Assembly: GCF_019613955.1 (NCBI RefSeq) | Contig: NZ_CP080443.1 | Span: forward strand, 2,651,001-2,715,000 | Source: Chryseobacterium sp. LJ668 | GTDB lineage: Bacteria > Bacteroidota > Bacteroidia > Flavobacteriales > Weeksellaceae | DNA: 64,000 nt | Direction of reading: 5' to 3' | Shown: one piece after another, positions 63,782 to 64,000 of the stretch | Numbering within the stretch: the stretch's first letter is position 1 | Layout of the letters: each line of letters opens with the position of its first letter | Program-made: the position numbers and the translations under genes | Notes under the pieces: generated by a model | What the model was told of the DNA's origin: nothing | The model's input: only the letters and a program-made list of their open reading frames with translations | Database searches by the model: none

Positions 63782-64000
63782 ATGCAAATCAACCAAATTT
63801 ATGTCAATCTTCCAGTAAAAGATGTTCAGAAAACAAGAAAATTTTGGACAGAGCTCGGCTTTTCTATCAACGAACAATTTTCAGATGAAAATGCGATTTG
63901 TGTAATCATGAAAGAAGATCACATCTACACCATGTTTCTTAAAGAAGAATTTTTTAAAACCTTTACAGACAGGCCTATCGCCGATGGTAAAACTACTCAG
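63782..64000 (+). CDS. VOC family (glyoxalase/bleomycin-resistance-like) protein, N-terminal part
   Basis: 73 residues, cut by the right edge. It begins MQINQIYVNLPVKDVQKTRKFW, the standard first strand and helix of vicinal oxygen chelate (VOC) proteins, then TELGFSINEQFSDENAICVIM. Members include glyoxalase I, dioxygenases and drug-binding proteins; the fragment does not decide. The Crp/Fnr gene lies 77 bases upstream. Confidence 0.8.
   Translation, partial: MQINQIYVNLPVKDVQKTRKFWTELGFSINEQFSDENAICVIMKEDHIYTMFLKEEFFKTFTDRPIADGKTTQ

Overview
The window looks like a chromosomal segment of a flavobacterium close to Chryseobacterium (Bacteroidota, Weeksellaceae). The DNA is AT-rich. Signal peptides typically end in SQ or AQ. 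Several secreted proteins carry type IX secretion (T9SS) sorting tails of type A (7935-8747, 60571-61023) or type B (34671-38873). Upstream of many starts there is a Bacteroidota -7 promoter box (TAnnTTTG) rather than an E. coli -10. A PER/CGA-like class A beta-lactamase and a DUF6261-type gene remnant fit the same group. No rRNA, tRNA, CRISPR array or prophage was seen.

Layout. 1-601: end of a GH13 alpha-amylase. 767-2674: GreA-like small protein, P-domain secreted protein with a disrupted signal peptide, and a lipoprotein. 2821-3615: thyA. 3697-7766: serine hydrolase, small unknown protein and M1 aminopeptidase, probably one operon. 7935-13570: T9SS protein, membrane protein, dicarboxylate symporter, CbpA/CbpM-type chaperone pair and a cysteine-synthase-family enzyme. 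13571-13883: intergenic region with a strongly structured element. 13884-24353: housekeeping core (purB, unknown, purL, dgkA, dnaN, pheT). 24558-31866: mixed block (META lipoprotein, polytopic membrane protein, 3-hydroxyacyl-CoA dehydrogenase, class A beta-lactamase, GH5 glucanase, Gfo/Idh oxidoreductase). 31995-34493: pcm, DUF1801 protein, 2-hydroxyacid dehydrogenase, acidic protein. 34671-38873: a 1400-residue type B T9SS surface protein with about nine tandem repeats. 38954-39109: MITE-like inverted-repeat element. 39234-41219: hutU.

41309-45400 is the most obviously accessory part. It holds a BcgI-like restriction-modification locus whose specificity gene is split by a frameshift, then an inverted-repeat-rich spacer, a deleted DUF6261-type gene, and another inverted-repeat element. 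45447-50441 returns to ordinary genes (unknown protein, NAD(P)-binding protein, GapN-like aldehyde dehydrogenase, ECF sigma factor with a membrane partner, SanA-like protein). 50446-56942 has an S41 peptidase lipoprotein, an MBL-fold hydrolase, a small GNAT protein, a secreted basic protein, an MFS exporter, and a divergent SDR/HxlR pair with a tandem operator-like repeat. 57096-59315 is monomeric isocitrate dehydrogenase. 59440-61023 is a T9SS protein followed by a repeat-rich surface gene broken by a two-base AC slip. The window ends with tpx, a DUF763 protein, a Crp/Fnr regulator and a truncated VOC protein.

I see no convincing wholly new system. The items most worth a second look are the split BcgI-like locus, the structured element before purB, the frameshifted surface genes, the HxlR tandem operator, and the mobile-looking inverted-repeat elements.
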